Numbered from the stretch's first letter, positions 41,103 to 51,076 are shown. The stretch is DNA of 64,000 bases from JALOAT01 sp041685115 (GCA_041685115.1 JAWLGK010000003.1:62001-126000); one strand, 5' to 3'. Numbers and translations are program-made. The notes: generated from the letters alone by a model not told the origin.

Positions 41103-43004
41103 ATGTCCTTTTCCGCACTCGGCATTCGCCAGAAGATCTTGTTCGTCGCGATACTGCTCTTCCTTCTGGTGGGCGGCGCACTGGTGGCGGTGGTGACCGG
41201 CCGAGTCATCGGCATCGAGCAGCGCTTGACGGCCGAGACGGTGAACGCGACGGCGGAAGAGATCAGCCGCTGGGTGCAAGGCCACCGACAGGTGGTGAGG
41301 AGTCTCGCGAGTCTGCCGGTAATGCGTGACGGCGGTGCGGAGGAAATTGCGGCGTTTCTGCAGGAGTTCGGCAAGCAGATGAGCGAAGAGGTTGAGGTAT
41401 TGCTCTTCGCCGACCGACAAGGCAACGGTTACTATCATACCGGCGCGCGCCATGATTTGTCGGACCGCGACTACTTCAAGGCCCTGGTCCAGGAGCAGTC
41501 TGCCGAGTATCTGGTCACCAATCCCTTTTTGGCCCGCAGCACGGGCAACGTGATCATCGCCATCACCTACGCGGTGAAGGACCGCGCCGGCCAGATCAAG
41601 GGGCTGGTTTTCGCATCCATCAATACCGGCACACTGAGTGCGGTAGCCAACCGGCTGCAACTGGCTGAGAAGAGTGACGGCTGGCTCATCGACGGCACGG
41701 GCCAGGTGTTTGCACATCCCAATGCGAATTACCCGCTCAAACTGAAGATTGCCGACAGTGCAGAACACGGCTTTCGCGGCCTGGATGCATTGGCGGGTAC
41801 GCTGCTCGCCAACAAGAACGGCGTAGGCGAGTTCACGGATGCCGATGGCATCGCGCGCACCTTGTTCTTCGCACCCATTGCCAACACGCCGGGCTGGGTA
41901 TTTGCGGAGAGTATTCCCACGCGGCACTTCATGAGCACCACCCACTCACTGCTGATCACGCTGGTGGTGGGCTTCGTGGCCATACTCGGCCTGTTGTGGC
42001 TCAGCCTGGGCTATTTCACCGGTGCCATCGCCGTTATGGGGGAGAAGGTGCGTCACTGCGCCGAGTCGCTGGATCTGAAGACACGTTTCGACGCAGGAGG
42101 ACGTGATGAGATCGGCCGAATGGCCCAGGACCTCAATACGCTTTTGCAGGCCCTTGCGGACGCCCTCGCCGGTGCGCAGAAAAATGCCGGTGAGAACGCG
42201 TCGGTGAGCGCACAGATGAGCGGGTCTGCACGACAGATGGGTGAGGCCGCCGAGACGACGTCCGGTCACGTGCGGCAGGTGGAAGAGGAGATGCAGCGCA
42301 TTTTTTCCGAGGTGCAATTCGCCAGCGATTCCTTCAGCCATACCCGTGATCAGGCCATCGAGGCCAATGCCCGACTCGCCGCGGTGCGGGATACCATCGA
42401 CAGCATGGCGTGCTCGGTGCGGGAACGCGCGACGGAGCAGACCGCGCTTTCCGGCAAGCTCAGTCAGCTCACGCACCAGACCGATCAGGTGCGCAATGTG
42501 CTGGCGGTCATCGACGGCATCGCCGAACAAACCAATTTGCTTGCACTCAACGCGGCCATCGAGGCCGCGCGTGCCGGCGAGCACGGCCGGGGTTTTGCCG
42601 TAGTGGCCGACGAGGTGCGGAATCTTGCGGACCATACCCAGAAGGCACTCACCGAGATCGATACCACGCTCAACGTCATCGCCCGGTCGGTAACCGATGC
42701 GAGCGATGAAATGGTACGCAGCGCCCAGGCCAGTGAGCAGTTGCGCGAAGAATGGGATCAGGGCAGCGAGGCCATCGGTGGCGTCGTGACGAGCATGGGC
42801 CAGTCCACCCAGGCAGTGCAGGACGGTGCTGCAAGGCTCAACGAACTGCTCCAGGCCATTGAACGCGGTGCGGCGGAGATGCACGAGATCAGCGATGTCA
42901 CGCGCGGCTACGTGCACTCCATCGAGGAAATCGCTGCGGCGGCCCAGCATCTCGATAGCCTCACCGGCAGGCTGCAACGCCAGTTGGCGCGCTTCAGTTT
43001 CTGA
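41103..43004 (+). CDS. Methyl-accepting chemotaxis protein with dCACHE sensor
   Basis: Transmembrane chemoreceptor of about 633 aa. TM1 (ILFVAILLFLLVGGALVAVV) is followed by a periplasmic dCACHE-type ligand domain with the typical HDLSDRDYFKALVQEQSAEY and FLARSTGNVIIAITYAVKD. TM2 lies near LLITLVVGFVAILGLLWL, followed by HAMP. The signalling tip IDGIAEQTNLLALNAAIEAA is intact. There is no C-terminal CheR-binding pentapeptide. An AGGGGGG run precedes the two candidate ATGs (41100 and 41103). No che genes are nearby, so it is an orphan receptor. Confidence 0.93.
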   Translation: MSFSALGIRQKILFVAILLFLLVGGALVAVVTGRVIGIEQRLTAETVNATAEEISRWVQGHRQVVRSLASLPVMRDGGAEEIAAFLQEFGKQMSEEVEVLLFADRQGNGYYHTGARHDLSDRDYFKALVQEQSAEYLVTNPFLARSTGNVIIAITYAVKDRAGQIKGLVFASINTGTLSAVANRLQLAEKSDGWLIDGTGQVFAHPNANYPLKLKIADSAEHGFRGLDALAGTLLANKNGVGEFTDADGIARTLFFAPIANTPGWVFAESIPTRHFMSTTHSLLITLVVGFVAILGLLWLSLGYFTGAIAVMGEKVRHCAESLDLKTRFDAGGRDEIGRMAQDLNTLLQALADALAGAQKNAGENASVSAQMSGSARQMGEAAETTSGHVRQVEEEMQRIFSEVQFASDSFSHTRDQAIEANARLAAVRDTIDSMACSVRERATEQTALSGKLSQLTHQTDQVRNVLAVIDGIAEQTNLLALNAAIEAARAGEHGRGFAVVADEVRNLADHTQKALTEIDTTLNVIARSVTDASDEMVRSAQASEQLREEWDQGSEAIGGVVTSMGQSTQAVQDGAARLNELLQAIERGAAEMHEISDVTRGYVHSIEEIAAAAQHLDSLTGRLQRQLARFSF

Positions 43005-43091
43005 ACGAAAGCGGTGCGTTCCCTGGGGGAGCTGAACGACCGGCAGGTCACAGAATCATCCGCCGAATGTCTGCCTTATCGACAGGTGCGG

Positions 43092-43580
43092 TCATTTCCC
43101 GGGTTCCTCCTCGAAGGTGACCACGCTGATCTGGCCGTCCACCTCCAGGATGGCGTGCTTCACCCGCCCGATATCCTCGATGCCGTGCTTACGGAGGTTC
43201 GCCAGGAGCTCCTGTTCCGTGAGCCATTCCTTGGCCAGATTGGGTTTGACCAGCCGGCCATTGTGGATTAGCAGTGTGGGTGAATCCTGCGCCAAGCCAC
43301 GCAACCTGGGCCATCGGTACTCGAGTAGGTTGAAGAGATAGTCCCATGCGAGGACCGTCAGCATGATCAGTACGATGTCTGACAACCCGGTGATTCCGCC
43401 GCTCATGGCATTGGCGGCAAGGCTGCCGACGACGATCACAGCAACCAGATCGTTGGGGGAGAGATTACCCGTTTGCCGTTTGGGCATGAGCCGGAACAAT
43501 ACGGCAATGATCAGATAAACGGCGGTCCCCCGAACCAGGGCTTCCGCCAACGAAGTCTGCAACGCGAAGATTTCAGACAC
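43092..43580 (-). CDS. DUF421 membrane protein (YetF-like)
   Basis: About 162 aa, with three N-terminal membrane helices (TAVYLIIAVLFRLM, DLVAVIVVGSLAANAM, IVLIMLTVLAWDYLFNLL) and a C-terminal alpha/beta domain with the family's typical PTLLIHNGRLV and EVDGQISVVTFEE. The RLMPKRQTGNLSPNDLV loop is the conserved core. The start is uncertain: GTG 43580 (used) or GTG 43616, which overlaps the upstream oxidoreductase gene. Function is unknown; some relatives are sporulation or stress proteins. Confidence 0.8.
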   Translation of the reverse strand: MSEIFALQTSLAEALVRGTAVYLIIAVLFRLMPKRQTGNLSPNDLVAVIVVGSLAANAMSGGITGLSDIVLIMLTVLAWDYLFNLLEYRWPRLRGLAQDSPTLLIHNGRLVKPNLAKEWLTEQELLANLRKHGIEDIGRVKHAILEVDGQISVVTFEEEPGK

Positions 43581-43599
43581 GCGAACAGCCCTGCGTGCG

Positions 43600-44799
43600 C
43601 TACCGAATTCTCCCACGCAGCATCTGTGGCGTCACGGCCTCGCCGCTACGAATGAGGGCTCGTGCCTCATCCACTTTCTCCCAGATGTTGCACAACATCA
43701 CGCCACGTACACGGTCGTCACGCAGGTAGTAGATGACGCCGGTCTCGTTCTCCTTCTGCCAATCGGCAAAGGTGGTCAGGCGGGCGTCCGTTTCGCCCAC
43801 GGCCTCGTAGCCGAATTCGAAGAGATCGGAAAAGAAATAGGGCTCATAGTCGTACTGTATGCGGGCGCCACTCATGTTGGCGCCCGCACACCGGCCCTGG
43901 TTAACGGCATTATCCCAGTGTTCCGAGCGTTTCGAGACGCCCAGCAACCTCGATGGATAACGGGCGATGTCGCCGGCGGCGAAAATGTCGGGATGGGAGG
44001 TCGCAAGGTAGTCATCCACCACGACACCGTTGTCCAGTGCGAGATTGGCCTGTTCGGCCAGTGCGGTGTCCGGTGTGATACCCACGCCAACGATGATCAT
44101 GTCCGCCTCGTGGCGTGCGCCCTTTACGGTGGTCACCACGAAGCGGTCGCCGTGCTTGGCGAACGATGCCGGCCGGTCATGTTCGATACGGATGCCGCGC
44201 TTCATGAAACGGGTCGTGAGCGCCTTGGCGAGATAGTCGGGAAACACCTTGTCGACCAGGTACGCGCCCGGGAAGATCATGGTCACGTCGAGGTCATTGC
44301 CCCGCAGGGAGGCAGCCAGTTCGGAGCCGATGAAGCCGCCGCCGACGATGATCACCGAGCGGCCGGGCGCGGCGAGGGCGTGCATGGCCAGGTAATCGTC
44401 CAGGGTCCGGTAATAACAGATGTCCTCCATGTCCCCGCCGGGAATGGAAAGTCGGCGCGGCTTGCCGCCGGTGGCGAGCAGCAGTTTATCGAAGCCGTAG
44501 TGATCGCCGCGTGCATCCGTAACGGTCTTGTCTCTGCCGTCGAGGCGCACCGCCCGCCGGCCGAGGCGCAGCTCCACCCGTTGCTCCGCATAGTAATCGG
44601 CTGGTTTGAGAAAAATGTCTTCGACGCGCTTCTTGCCCCACCAGAGCTTTTTCGAAAGGGGTGGGCGGTCGTAGGGCAGGTGCTCCTCCTCGCCAAGGAG
44701 CAGCACGCTCCCTTCGCGATCACCTTCCCGGATGGCTTCGATGGCCGATGTGCCGGCAAGCCCTGCGCCGACCACGACGTATTTGAAGTGCTGTGCCAT
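43600..44799 (-). CDS. NAD(P)/FAD-dependent oxidoreductase (ferredoxin-reductase-like)
   Basis: 399 aa, Pyr_redox_2 family. FAD-binding YVVVGAGLAGTSAIEAI is at the N-terminus, then LPYDRPPLSKKLWWG, a hallmark of rubredoxin/putidaredoxin reductases and AIF-like proteins. NAD-binding SVIIVGGGFIGSELAASL is central, and the second FAD motif is HPDIFAAGDIARYPS. A C-terminal reductase domain follows. The electron acceptor is not evident because no ferredoxin gene is adjacent. The DUF421 gene follows with little or no gap. The ATG at 44799 has GGAG nine bases upstream. Confidence 0.88.
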   Translation of the reverse strand: MAQHFKYVVVGAGLAGTSAIEAIREGDREGSVLLLGEEEHLPYDRPPLSKKLWWGKKRVEDIFLKPADYYAEQRVELRLGRRAVRLDGRDKTVTDARGDHYGFDKLLLATGGKPRRLSIPGGDMEDICYYRTLDDYLAMHALAAPGRSVIIVGGGFIGSELAASLRGNDLDVTMIFPGAYLVDKVFPDYLAKALTTRFMKRGIRIEHDRPASFAKHGDRFVVTTVKGARHEADMIIVGVGITPDTALAEQANLALDNGVVVDDYLATSHPDIFAAGDIARYPSRLLGVSKRSEHWDNAVNQGRCAGANMSGARIQYDYEPYFFSDLFEFGYEAVGETDARLTTFADWQKENETGVIYYLRDDRVRGVMLCNIWEKVDEARALIRSGEAVTPQMLRGRIR

Positions 44800-44978
44800 G
44801 CCGGAGCTCCAGAGTTCCTTGGGCTCCAGTCTAGTGGAGGGGCCCCGATACGCCATCCTCCAGGCTGGATAGGGAAGCGCATCCCGGAAGCGGCTTCGAC
44901 AACCCCGGGCGCCGAACCGGATCGCATGGGCGCACTACCCGCGGCGACCGCCGGGGCGATCGGGTACCATACGCCCCC

Positions 44979-46433
44979 ATGTTCTTCGCCGACGGCCGCC
45001 AGCACTTCTTCCGCCCCCTCACGGGCAAATACCGCGAACAGGTGGTGGCCTGCCTCCGCGCCCTGTACGCCCGGCTGTTCAGTGATCTCGCGGACTATTC
45101 CCGCAGCTTCAACCGCGACCAGATCATCGAGCTGTTCCAGGAGACGCTGACCCGCACCCCGCTGCTGGACGACGAGGGCGAGGAGGCGGCGGTGTCCCGC
45201 TCGGACCGCGAGCAGGCGGGCTGGGTGCTGAACCTGCTGCTGGAGCACGGCTGGCTGGAGAAACACATGGACGAGGCCACCCTGGAGAGCAGTTACGCCT
45301 TCTCCCGCGTGGGCCGGCTGTTCACCCAGCCCATGGTGGAGCTGGCCGGCGGGCGCTTTCGCACCCGCCATCGCAACACCCGCAATACCCGCAACGCCCT
45401 GCAGTCCTTCCTGGACAAGGGCGAGGTCTACGACCTGCTGGATGCCTACGAGTATTCCGAGCGTATCGTCAGCGATTTCTCCGACATCATCGCCGAACTG
45501 GACGAACGCAAGCGTCAGCTGGTGCGCGAGGTGGAGGCCCAGCAACTGGTGCAGCGGGCCTCGGACGAGTTCTTCGATTTCATGGAAAAGCGCTTCATGC
45601 CGGACCTGGCCATCCGCCTGTCCGCCGACAGCGTGGAGAAATACCGCGACGAGATCGCCGACCTGATAAAAAAGGCGCGCGGCAAGCGCAAGGAATTCCG
45701 CGCCAACGCCGAACGCGAACTGCGCCGCGCCGCCCCCGAACTGGTGAAGGACGAACGGGTCTCGGTGTTCCTCACCATCCTGGACGGCATCGACAGCCGC
45801 GTCCACAACGCCGCGGAGGTCATGTTGCCCGCCCTGCGCCGCGCCCTGCACGGCTTCACCCGCCGCGCCGACATCATCATCCGCCAGCTCACCTTCACCG
45901 GCAGCGGCAGCAACGCGGTCATCGACGCCTGCCAGACCCTGGCGGCCCTGGACGATGCGGCCTTCGACGCGCGCCTGGCGCAAGCAGGCGACACTCTGGC
46001 AGTGCTCAACGTGGGCTTCGTGGACCCGGACGGCGCGCGCCTGCAGACCGGGCCGCGCAAGCGCGTGGTCAGCACCCGCGTGGAGGAGTTCGGCCCCGAG
46101 GCCGACGACCCGGACACGCGCCGCCAGTTGTTCATCCAGCGCGCCGTGGAGCAGGCCTTCAGCATCAACAACAAGGCCCTGCGCGAATACCTGGCCGCGG
46201 CGCTCACGGCCAACGGCAGCGTGAGTACCGCGGCCCTGCCCGTGAACGACGCGCGCGAACTGCTGTATCTCGCCCACGCCATCGAGGCGGGCGCCGAAGG
46301 CACGGGCGGCGAATACCGCTTCAGGGTGACGCGCGTGAAGGAAGACGAGGGCGGGGTGCGCTATCGCAACGACTATTTCGAGGGCGATGAATTCCTCATC
46401 GAGCTCGTGGAAGCCGAACATGTCCCTGAGTAA
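44979..46433 (+). CDS. jetA: Wadjet defence protein JetA (MksF/kleisin-like)
   Basis: First gene of a Wadjet system, which recognises and cuts circular plasmid DNA. 484 aa, mostly helical: N-terminal FRPLTGKYREQVVACLRALY, then FNRDQIIELFQETLTRTP, a central region rich in Arg/Glu helices, and an acidic C-terminus. JetA is the kleisin-type subunit bridging the two SMC heads. The assignment rests on family resemblance plus the intact jetB-jetC-jetD order behind it. The ATG at 44979 lacks a strong ribosome-binding site. Length fits the short JetA of type-I-like systems rather than the roughly 900-aa MksF. Confidence 0.85.
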   Translation: MFFADGRQHFFRPLTGKYREQVVACLRALYARLFSDLADYSRSFNRDQIIELFQETLTRTPLLDDEGEEAAVSRSDREQAGWVLNLLLEHGWLEKHMDEATLESSYAFSRVGRLFTQPMVELAGGRFRTRHRNTRNTRNALQSFLDKGEVYDLLDAYEYSERIVSDFSDIIAELDERKRQLVREVEAQQLVQRASDEFFDFMEKRFMPDLAIRLSADSVEKYRDEIADLIKKARGKRKEFRANAERELRRAAPELVKDERVSVFLTILDGIDSRVHNAAEVMLPALRRALHGFTRRADIIIRQLTFTGSGSNAVIDACQTLAALDDAAFDARLAQAGDTLAVLNVGFVDPDGARLQTGPRKRVVSTRVEEFGPEADDPDTRRQLFIQRAVEQAFSINNKALREYLAAALTANGSVSTAALPVNDARELLYLAHAIEAGAEGTGGEYRFRVTRVKEDEGGVRYRNDYFEGDEFLIELVEAEHVPE

Positions 46434-47118
46434 CTACCTGGAAGAGCGCCTGTCCGCGCGCGGCGTGGGCGTCGACGAATTCCGAGAACTGCTGGTGCGC
46501 CTGATGAACTACGGCGTGCTGTGCCGCGACGAGAACCAGACCGAGCGCGAACTCTACGACCGCTTCCTGCGTGTGGAGGACGCGGCGCGGGAATACCTGG
46601 ACATGCTGGGCATCGGCGTGCACCACGATCGCCGCTTCGAATACCTGCGCCTGTACCCGCCCGCCAGCCGCCTGCCCGGCATGGACGGCGCCGAGGACAA
46701 CGCCTTCGCCGGCAGCCTGCGTGCGCGGCTCACGCAAAACGAAGTGGCCCTGCTGCTGGTGCTGCGCGCCCAGTACGACAAGGCCCTGCGCGAGGGCAAG
46801 GTGGACGAGCACGGCTTCGTCGCCGAATCCATGGAGGCCCTGGGCATTGCCATCAAGAACCTCCTCGGCCGCGGCCTGCCCGACAAACTCACCGAACGCA
46901 AACGCCTGTTCCAGCGCCTCAAGACCCTGCGCCTCATCGACTACCGCCAGGACGAAGACCTGGAAAACGGCGAGGCCTGGCTGCGCATCCATCCCATGAT
47001 CGTCGACTTCGTCTCGCCGGAGGCGTTGGCGGCCTTGGGCGAGACGGAGACTGAGGAGGGGGACTCAGGTGAGGACAACGCGGAGGACGCGGAGGCGCGG
47101 AGGACGCGGAGGGGATGA
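46420..47118 (+). CDS. jetB: Wadjet defence protein JetB (MksE-like, DUF4194)
   Basis: 232 aa winged-helix (KITE-type) subunit that binds the kleisin JetA. The DUF4194 pattern is visible as LVRLMNYGVLCRDENQTERE, LRARLTQNEVALLLVLRAQY and LTERKRLFQRLKTLRLIDY. The ATG at 46420 overlaps the jetA end by 14 nt, so the two are translationally coupled. The last 15 or so residues (EDNAEDAEARRTRRG) are encoded by a GCGGAGGACGCGGAGG repeat, so the native C-terminus was probably altered by insertion of the repeat. Confidence 0.85.
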   Translation: MSLSNYLEERLSARGVGVDEFRELLVRLMNYGVLCRDENQTERELYDRFLRVEDAAREYLDMLGIGVHHDRRFEYLRLYPPASRLPGMDGAEDNAFAGSLRARLTQNEVALLLVLRAQYDKALREGKVDEHGFVAESMEALGIAIKNLLGRGLPDKLTERKRLFQRLKTLRLIDYRQDEDLENGEAWLRIHPMIVDFVSPEALAALGETETEEGDSGEDNAEDAEARRTRRG

Positions 47119-47395
47119 ATGTTATGAAGTTTGAACGCGGGTGCGTGGACGGGGTTGTGTGCGAAATGGAACCGAAGAACGTGAGCTGCGGTGTCAGTGT
47201 GCACGCTCATCGAAGGTCTTTTCTCCGCGCCCTCTGCGCCTCCGCACGCTCCGCGTTCGACCCGTCTGTTCTCCGCTGGAGAACGGAACCGAACGATCGG
47301 CGCCGCGGTGTCGCTGTACACCGTGAGCCGTCATACGCCTTTTCTCCGCGCCCTCCGCGCCTCCGCGCCCTCCGCGCCCTCCGCGTCCAACCCCT
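47073..47395. repeat. GCGGAGGACGCGGAGG palindromic element between jetB and jetC
   Basis: Left arm AACGCGGAGGACGCGGAGGC, continuing to 47116 inside the jetB 3' end. Right arm is repeated CTCCGCGCCCTCCGCGCCTC (about 47343-47386), ending 24 bp before the jetC start. A further CTCCGCGCCCTCTGCGCCTC block lies at about 47222. The arms are complementary, as in the CCACGGGG family, but use a different word. No second gene is seen in the 291 bp between the stop of jetB and the start of jetC. Confidence 0.8.
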
Positions 47396-47409
47396 CGGAT
47401 AAAAGCACA

Positions 47410-50400
47410 ATGTTCCTCAAGCGGTTCATGTTCGTGAACTGGGGCAACATCCCGAACCTGGAGTTCGAGATGGGCCCCATCAATCTGTTTTCCGGCGGCA
47501 ACGGTTCGGGCAAGACCACGGCGGCGGACGCCATCCAGACGGTGATGACCGCCGCCCACGAGAACCTGTTCCAGTACAACCCGGGCCAGGATGAGACCAC
47601 CCAGCGCGGGCGCGGTGGCAAGAAGGTGCGCACCCTCGCGTCTTACGTGCTCGGCTGCGACGACGGCAGTTTCGCGCGCCTGGAGCCCACCGACGGTTAC
47701 CTCGCCGCGGTGTTTCATCCCACCCAGGGCGAGACCGCCAAGCCCTTCACCGCCGTCATCGCCGTGCGCGCCTGGCTGGATCAGTCCGGCAGCAACGCCA
47801 CGGCGCGTCAGGACGAATTGCAGTTCTTCATCCTGCCTGACACGGAACTGACCCTCGGCCACTTCCAGCGCGAGGACAAGGGCGGGCGTTACATCGTCCC
47901 GCTCGACAAACTGCCGACCCTATTGGTCGCCGAATTCGGCCAGCGCCGCCTGGAACGCTACGACACCAAGAAGCCGTACCTGCGCCGCCTCTACGCCGCC
48001 CTGCGCGGGCGCGACGACTCGGTGAGCGAGCGCGAGGCGGTGGCCGCGGCGCGCGCCTTCTCGCGCTTCATGGCCTACAAGCCGGTGAACAGCATCAACC
48101 AGTTCGTGGCCGAGGAGATCCTGGAACGCAAGGACCTGGGCGAGGCCATCCGTTCCATCTCCAGCCAGCTCAAGACCATCCATTCCATGGAAGGCGAGGC
48201 GCGCCGCCTGGTGGAGTCCATCGGCCTGCTGGAAGGGGCCATGGGCCAGGCGCAGAACTACATCGATCAGTGGATCGCGCTCAACACCCTGGACTACACC
48301 CTGGCCAAGCACGCCTATGACGTGCGCCAGCAGGACTACCTGCACGCCAAGCGCGCCCAGGAAGACCTGCGCCGGCAGATCCAGGAAAACGGCGGCGAGA
48401 TCGCCCTGGCGTCCCAGCGCTACGTGCAGGTGCACGAGACCATCGTCAGCCTGGAGGCGCAGCGCCTGGGCGTGGATGCCCTGCGCCAGAAGGACGAACT
48501 GGAGGCGCGCCGGCGCGAGGAGCAGACGCGACTCGTGGAACTCGGCAAGCAACTGCTGGTGCAGGACAACCGCCTGCAACAGAACGCCGCGCGCGTGAAG
48601 GTCCTGGCCGACCGCCTGCAAGGGGCCGAACTGGCCCGCGAACTGCCCGATGCCACCGACCTGGAGACGCGCAACCTGGTGCGCGAAGCGCTGGAAAAGG
48701 GCCGGCGTGCCGACGTGGACCTGCACTCGCTGTTGCAGCGCGACATCACCGGCGATCTCTCCGCCCTGGAGCAACAACTGGATCAGGCCCGCACCGCCCA
48801 GCGCCTGCACAACCGCCTGGTGGACCACTGGCGCACCCGCGCCGGCAACGGCGAGAGCCTGCGCGACAGGCTGGCGGGCCTCGGCCAGCAACGCCGCGCG
48901 CGCCACGATCAGTTAAAGGCCCAGCACCGCCAGAAGGAACAGGAGATCGAGCGCCTGGAGACACGCCAGGTGAGCTATCCGCCGCACGTGGAGCGCGCCC
49001 TGGCCGCCATCCGCGCCCAGTGTCCGCAGGCGGACCCGCGCGTACTGTGCGACCACGTGGAGGTGACCGATTCGCGCTGGCAGTCGGCCATCGAGGGTTA
49101 TCTGGGCGGCGCGCGCTTCGGCATCGTGGTGGAGCCGGACCACGAGGCCGAGGCCATTCGCATCGTGCGCGCCATGCCGGGCCGCGACAACAAGGCGCGC
49201 GTCATCCAAGGCTCCAAGGCGCGGCGCGATGCCGAGCGTTTCAAACCCTCGGCCGATTCCATCGTGCACGTGCTGGCCTTCACCCATGCCGTGGCGCGCG
49301 ATTATTTCATCGCCAACTACGGCTCCGTAGTGCGCGTGGAAAGCGCCGAGGAACTGCGCCACACCGCCCGCGGCATCACCGCCGACGGCATGGGCTCCGG
49401 CGGCTATTCCATGTTCCGCTGCGACCTGCCGGATGGCGAACTGGTGTTCGGCGCCGCCGCCCGCGAGCGCGCCCTTGCCGCCAAGCGTGCGGAACTGGCG
49501 CAACTCGCTGCTGAATGGCAAAGCGCCCACGCGCGCCTCGAAGAGGCCGCGCAACTGCTGGCCGCGGTGGACGGCCTGGAGCCGAGCAGCTACGCGGACA
49601 CCCTGGCCGGGATGCTGGCGGCGCAGCGTGAACTGACCCGTCTGGAGAGCCTGCTGTCGCAGCTCGATCTGGGCGAGCACCGGGAACTGGAAGAGAAACT
49701 CGACACGCTGCGTCAGGAAGAACGCCAGTGGCGCGAGCGTCAGGAACAACTGCTCAAGGCCAGCGGCAAGTTCGAGGAACAACTGCGCGAGGCCGACAAG
49801 GCTGTCACCGCGCTGGCCGATGCCCAGGAAGAAACGCAACTGCGCGTGGAGCAGTGCGAGGCCAACCTGCGCGCCATCACCGCCGACTGGCCCGACTTCG
49901 ACCTGGACGCGCGCCTCGACCATCTGGACGCCGAGGCGAAGGAGCTGGATGAAAAGCGCGCACGCAACGAACGGGCCGAGATCGAGCACAAGCTGCGCGC
50001 CGCCGAACGTCACATGGACGGCGTCATCCAGGAGCATAACCAGCACTGCCGCCCGGGCGACGCCATCGTCTACACCGGCTTTGATGGCGAGTATGACGCC
50101 GGGCTGTTCGGCAAGGTCTGCGCCGTGCGCGGCGAGCTGGACCGGGTGTACAACCTGCTGAAGAACAACATCCTGGTGGAGAAGCACGACAATCTGGCGC
50201 AGCTCAAGGCCAGCTTCAACAACGCCTTCGTGACCCATTTGTGCCACGCCATCTACCAGGCCATCAAGGACGGTGAGCGCCAGGTGGAGCTGCTCAACCG
50301 CGAACTGCAACACCACCGCTTCGGCGCGGACCGCGAGACCTTCCGCTTCGCCAGCGAATGGATCCCCGAATACCGCGACTACTGGCGCTTTTTCGAGGAA

Positions 50401-51048
50401 GTGGTGAAGAACCCCGCGTTAGGCGACGAGGTCACGCTGTTCGAGCTGGAGCTGAGCGGCAAGTCGAAAAGGGTGCGCGACGAGATCATGGCCATGCTGC
50501 TCGACGAGGACGAGCACAAGGCCCTGCGCGAGCTGGAACGCATCGCCGATTACCGCCACTACCGGCGCTACGAGATCTTCAAGGAAGTGGAGGGCAAGGC
50601 ACCCATTCCCCTGTCCGAGTACGGCACCGGCTCCGGCGGCCAGTTGGAGACGCCGGCCTACATCATCCGCTCCGCGGCCATCACCTCGGCCTTCCGCTTC
50701 GCCGAGGGACAGAACCACCTGCGCATGGTGCTGGTGGACGAGGCCTTCTCCAAGATGGACGAGACCCGCTCGCGCGAGGTCATCGCCTACCTGACCGATT
50801 CGCTCGGCCTGCAACTGGTGTTCATCATGCCCACCAGCAAGTGCGGCCCGTTCATGGACCTCATCAGCCACGAGTTCGTGTTCGCCAAGGTGCCGAGCGC
50901 GCAAGCGCGTGGCCAGTTGCAGACGCGCGTGCTGGTGGACCGCAAGTGCTTCGAGCAGGAGCGTGTGCAGGCGCTTTGGGCGAAGCATCGGCGCGCCGTA
51001 TATGACCAGGCGGAACTGGACTTCATGCAAGATGTACTGGCAGGCTGA
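47410..51048 (+). CDS. jetC: Wadjet defence SMC-like ATPase JetC (MksB-like)
   Basis: SMC/condensin-family ATPase that extrudes DNA loops so that circular plasmids can be detected. 1212 aa. Walker A is FSGGNGSGKTT (K35). Long coiled coils flank a central hinge-like domain (about residues 530-680), which starts ALAAIRAQCPQADPRVLCDH and continues SRWQSAIEGYLGGARFGIVV. The ABC signature reads GTGSGGQ at 1072-1078, and Walker B is LVDEAFSKMDE with D1110/E1111. All ATPase motifs look intact. The ATG at 47410 begins the conserved MFLKRFMFVNWGNIPN; in-frame sequence upstream is repeat-derived. Confidence 0.92.
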   Translation: MFLKRFMFVNWGNIPNLEFEMGPINLFSGGNGSGKTTAADAIQTVMTAAHENLFQYNPGQDETTQRGRGGKKVRTLASYVLGCDDGSFARLEPTDGYLAAVFHPTQGETAKPFTAVIAVRAWLDQSGSNATARQDELQFFILPDTELTLGHFQREDKGGRYIVPLDKLPTLLVAEFGQRRLERYDTKKPYLRRLYAALRGRDDSVSEREAVAAARAFSRFMAYKPVNSINQFVAEEILERKDLGEAIRSISSQLKTIHSMEGEARRLVESIGLLEGAMGQAQNYIDQWIALNTLDYTLAKHAYDVRQQDYLHAKRAQEDLRRQIQENGGEIALASQRYVQVHETIVSLEAQRLGVDALRQKDELEARRREEQTRLVELGKQLLVQDNRLQQNAARVKVLADRLQGAELARELPDATDLETRNLVREALEKGRRADVDLHSLLQRDITGDLSALEQQLDQARTAQRLHNRLVDHWRTRAGNGESLRDRLAGLGQQRRARHDQLKAQHRQKEQEIERLETRQVSYPPHVERALAAIRAQCPQADPRVLCDHVEVTDSRWQSAIEGYLGGARFGIVVEPDHEAEAIRIVRAMPGRDNKARVIQGSKARRDAERFKPSADSIVHVLAFTHAVARDYFIANYGSVVRVESAEELRHTARGITADGMGSGGYSMFRCDLPDGELVFGAAARERALAAKRAELAQLAAEWQSAHARLEEAAQLLAAVDGLEPSSYADTLAGMLAAQRELTRLESLLSQLDLGEHRELEEKLDTLRQEERQWRERQEQLLKASGKFEEQLREADKAVTALADAQEETQLRVEQCEANLRAITADWPDFDLDARLDHLDAEAKELDEKRARNERAEIEHKLRAAERHMDGVIQEHNQHCRPGDAIVYTGFDGEYDAGLFGKVCAVRGELDRVYNLLKNNILVEKHDNLAQLKASFNNAFVTHLCHAIYQAIKDGERQVELLNRELQHHRFGADRETFRFASEWIPEYRDYWRFFEEVVKNPALGDEVTLFELELSGKSKRVRDEIMAMLLDEDEHKALRELERIADYRHYRRYEIFKEVEGKAPIPLSEYGTGSGGQLETPAYIIRSAAITSAFRFAEGQNHLRMVLVDEAFSKMDETRSREVIAYLTDSLGLQLVFIMPTSKCGPFMDLISHEFVFAKVPSAQARGQLQTRVLVDRKCFEQERVQALWAKHRRAVYDQAELDFMQDVLAG

Positions 51049-51076
51049 ACGAGTGGCGTTGCCACGGAAATGACCT

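Noticed and set aside
44352..46421. Long reverse-strand open frame (689 codons) opposite jetA and the oxidoreductase gene
   Set aside because: It is a GC-rich shadow of genes on the other frames: the translation is low-complexity Ala/Gly/Val/His/Gln with no domain, and it spans two unrelated genes.
47191..47409. N-terminal extension of JetC
   Set aside because: The extra residues are translated from CTCCGCGCC repeats (Ala/Pro/Ser-rich) and precede the conserved MFLKRFMFVNWGN start.
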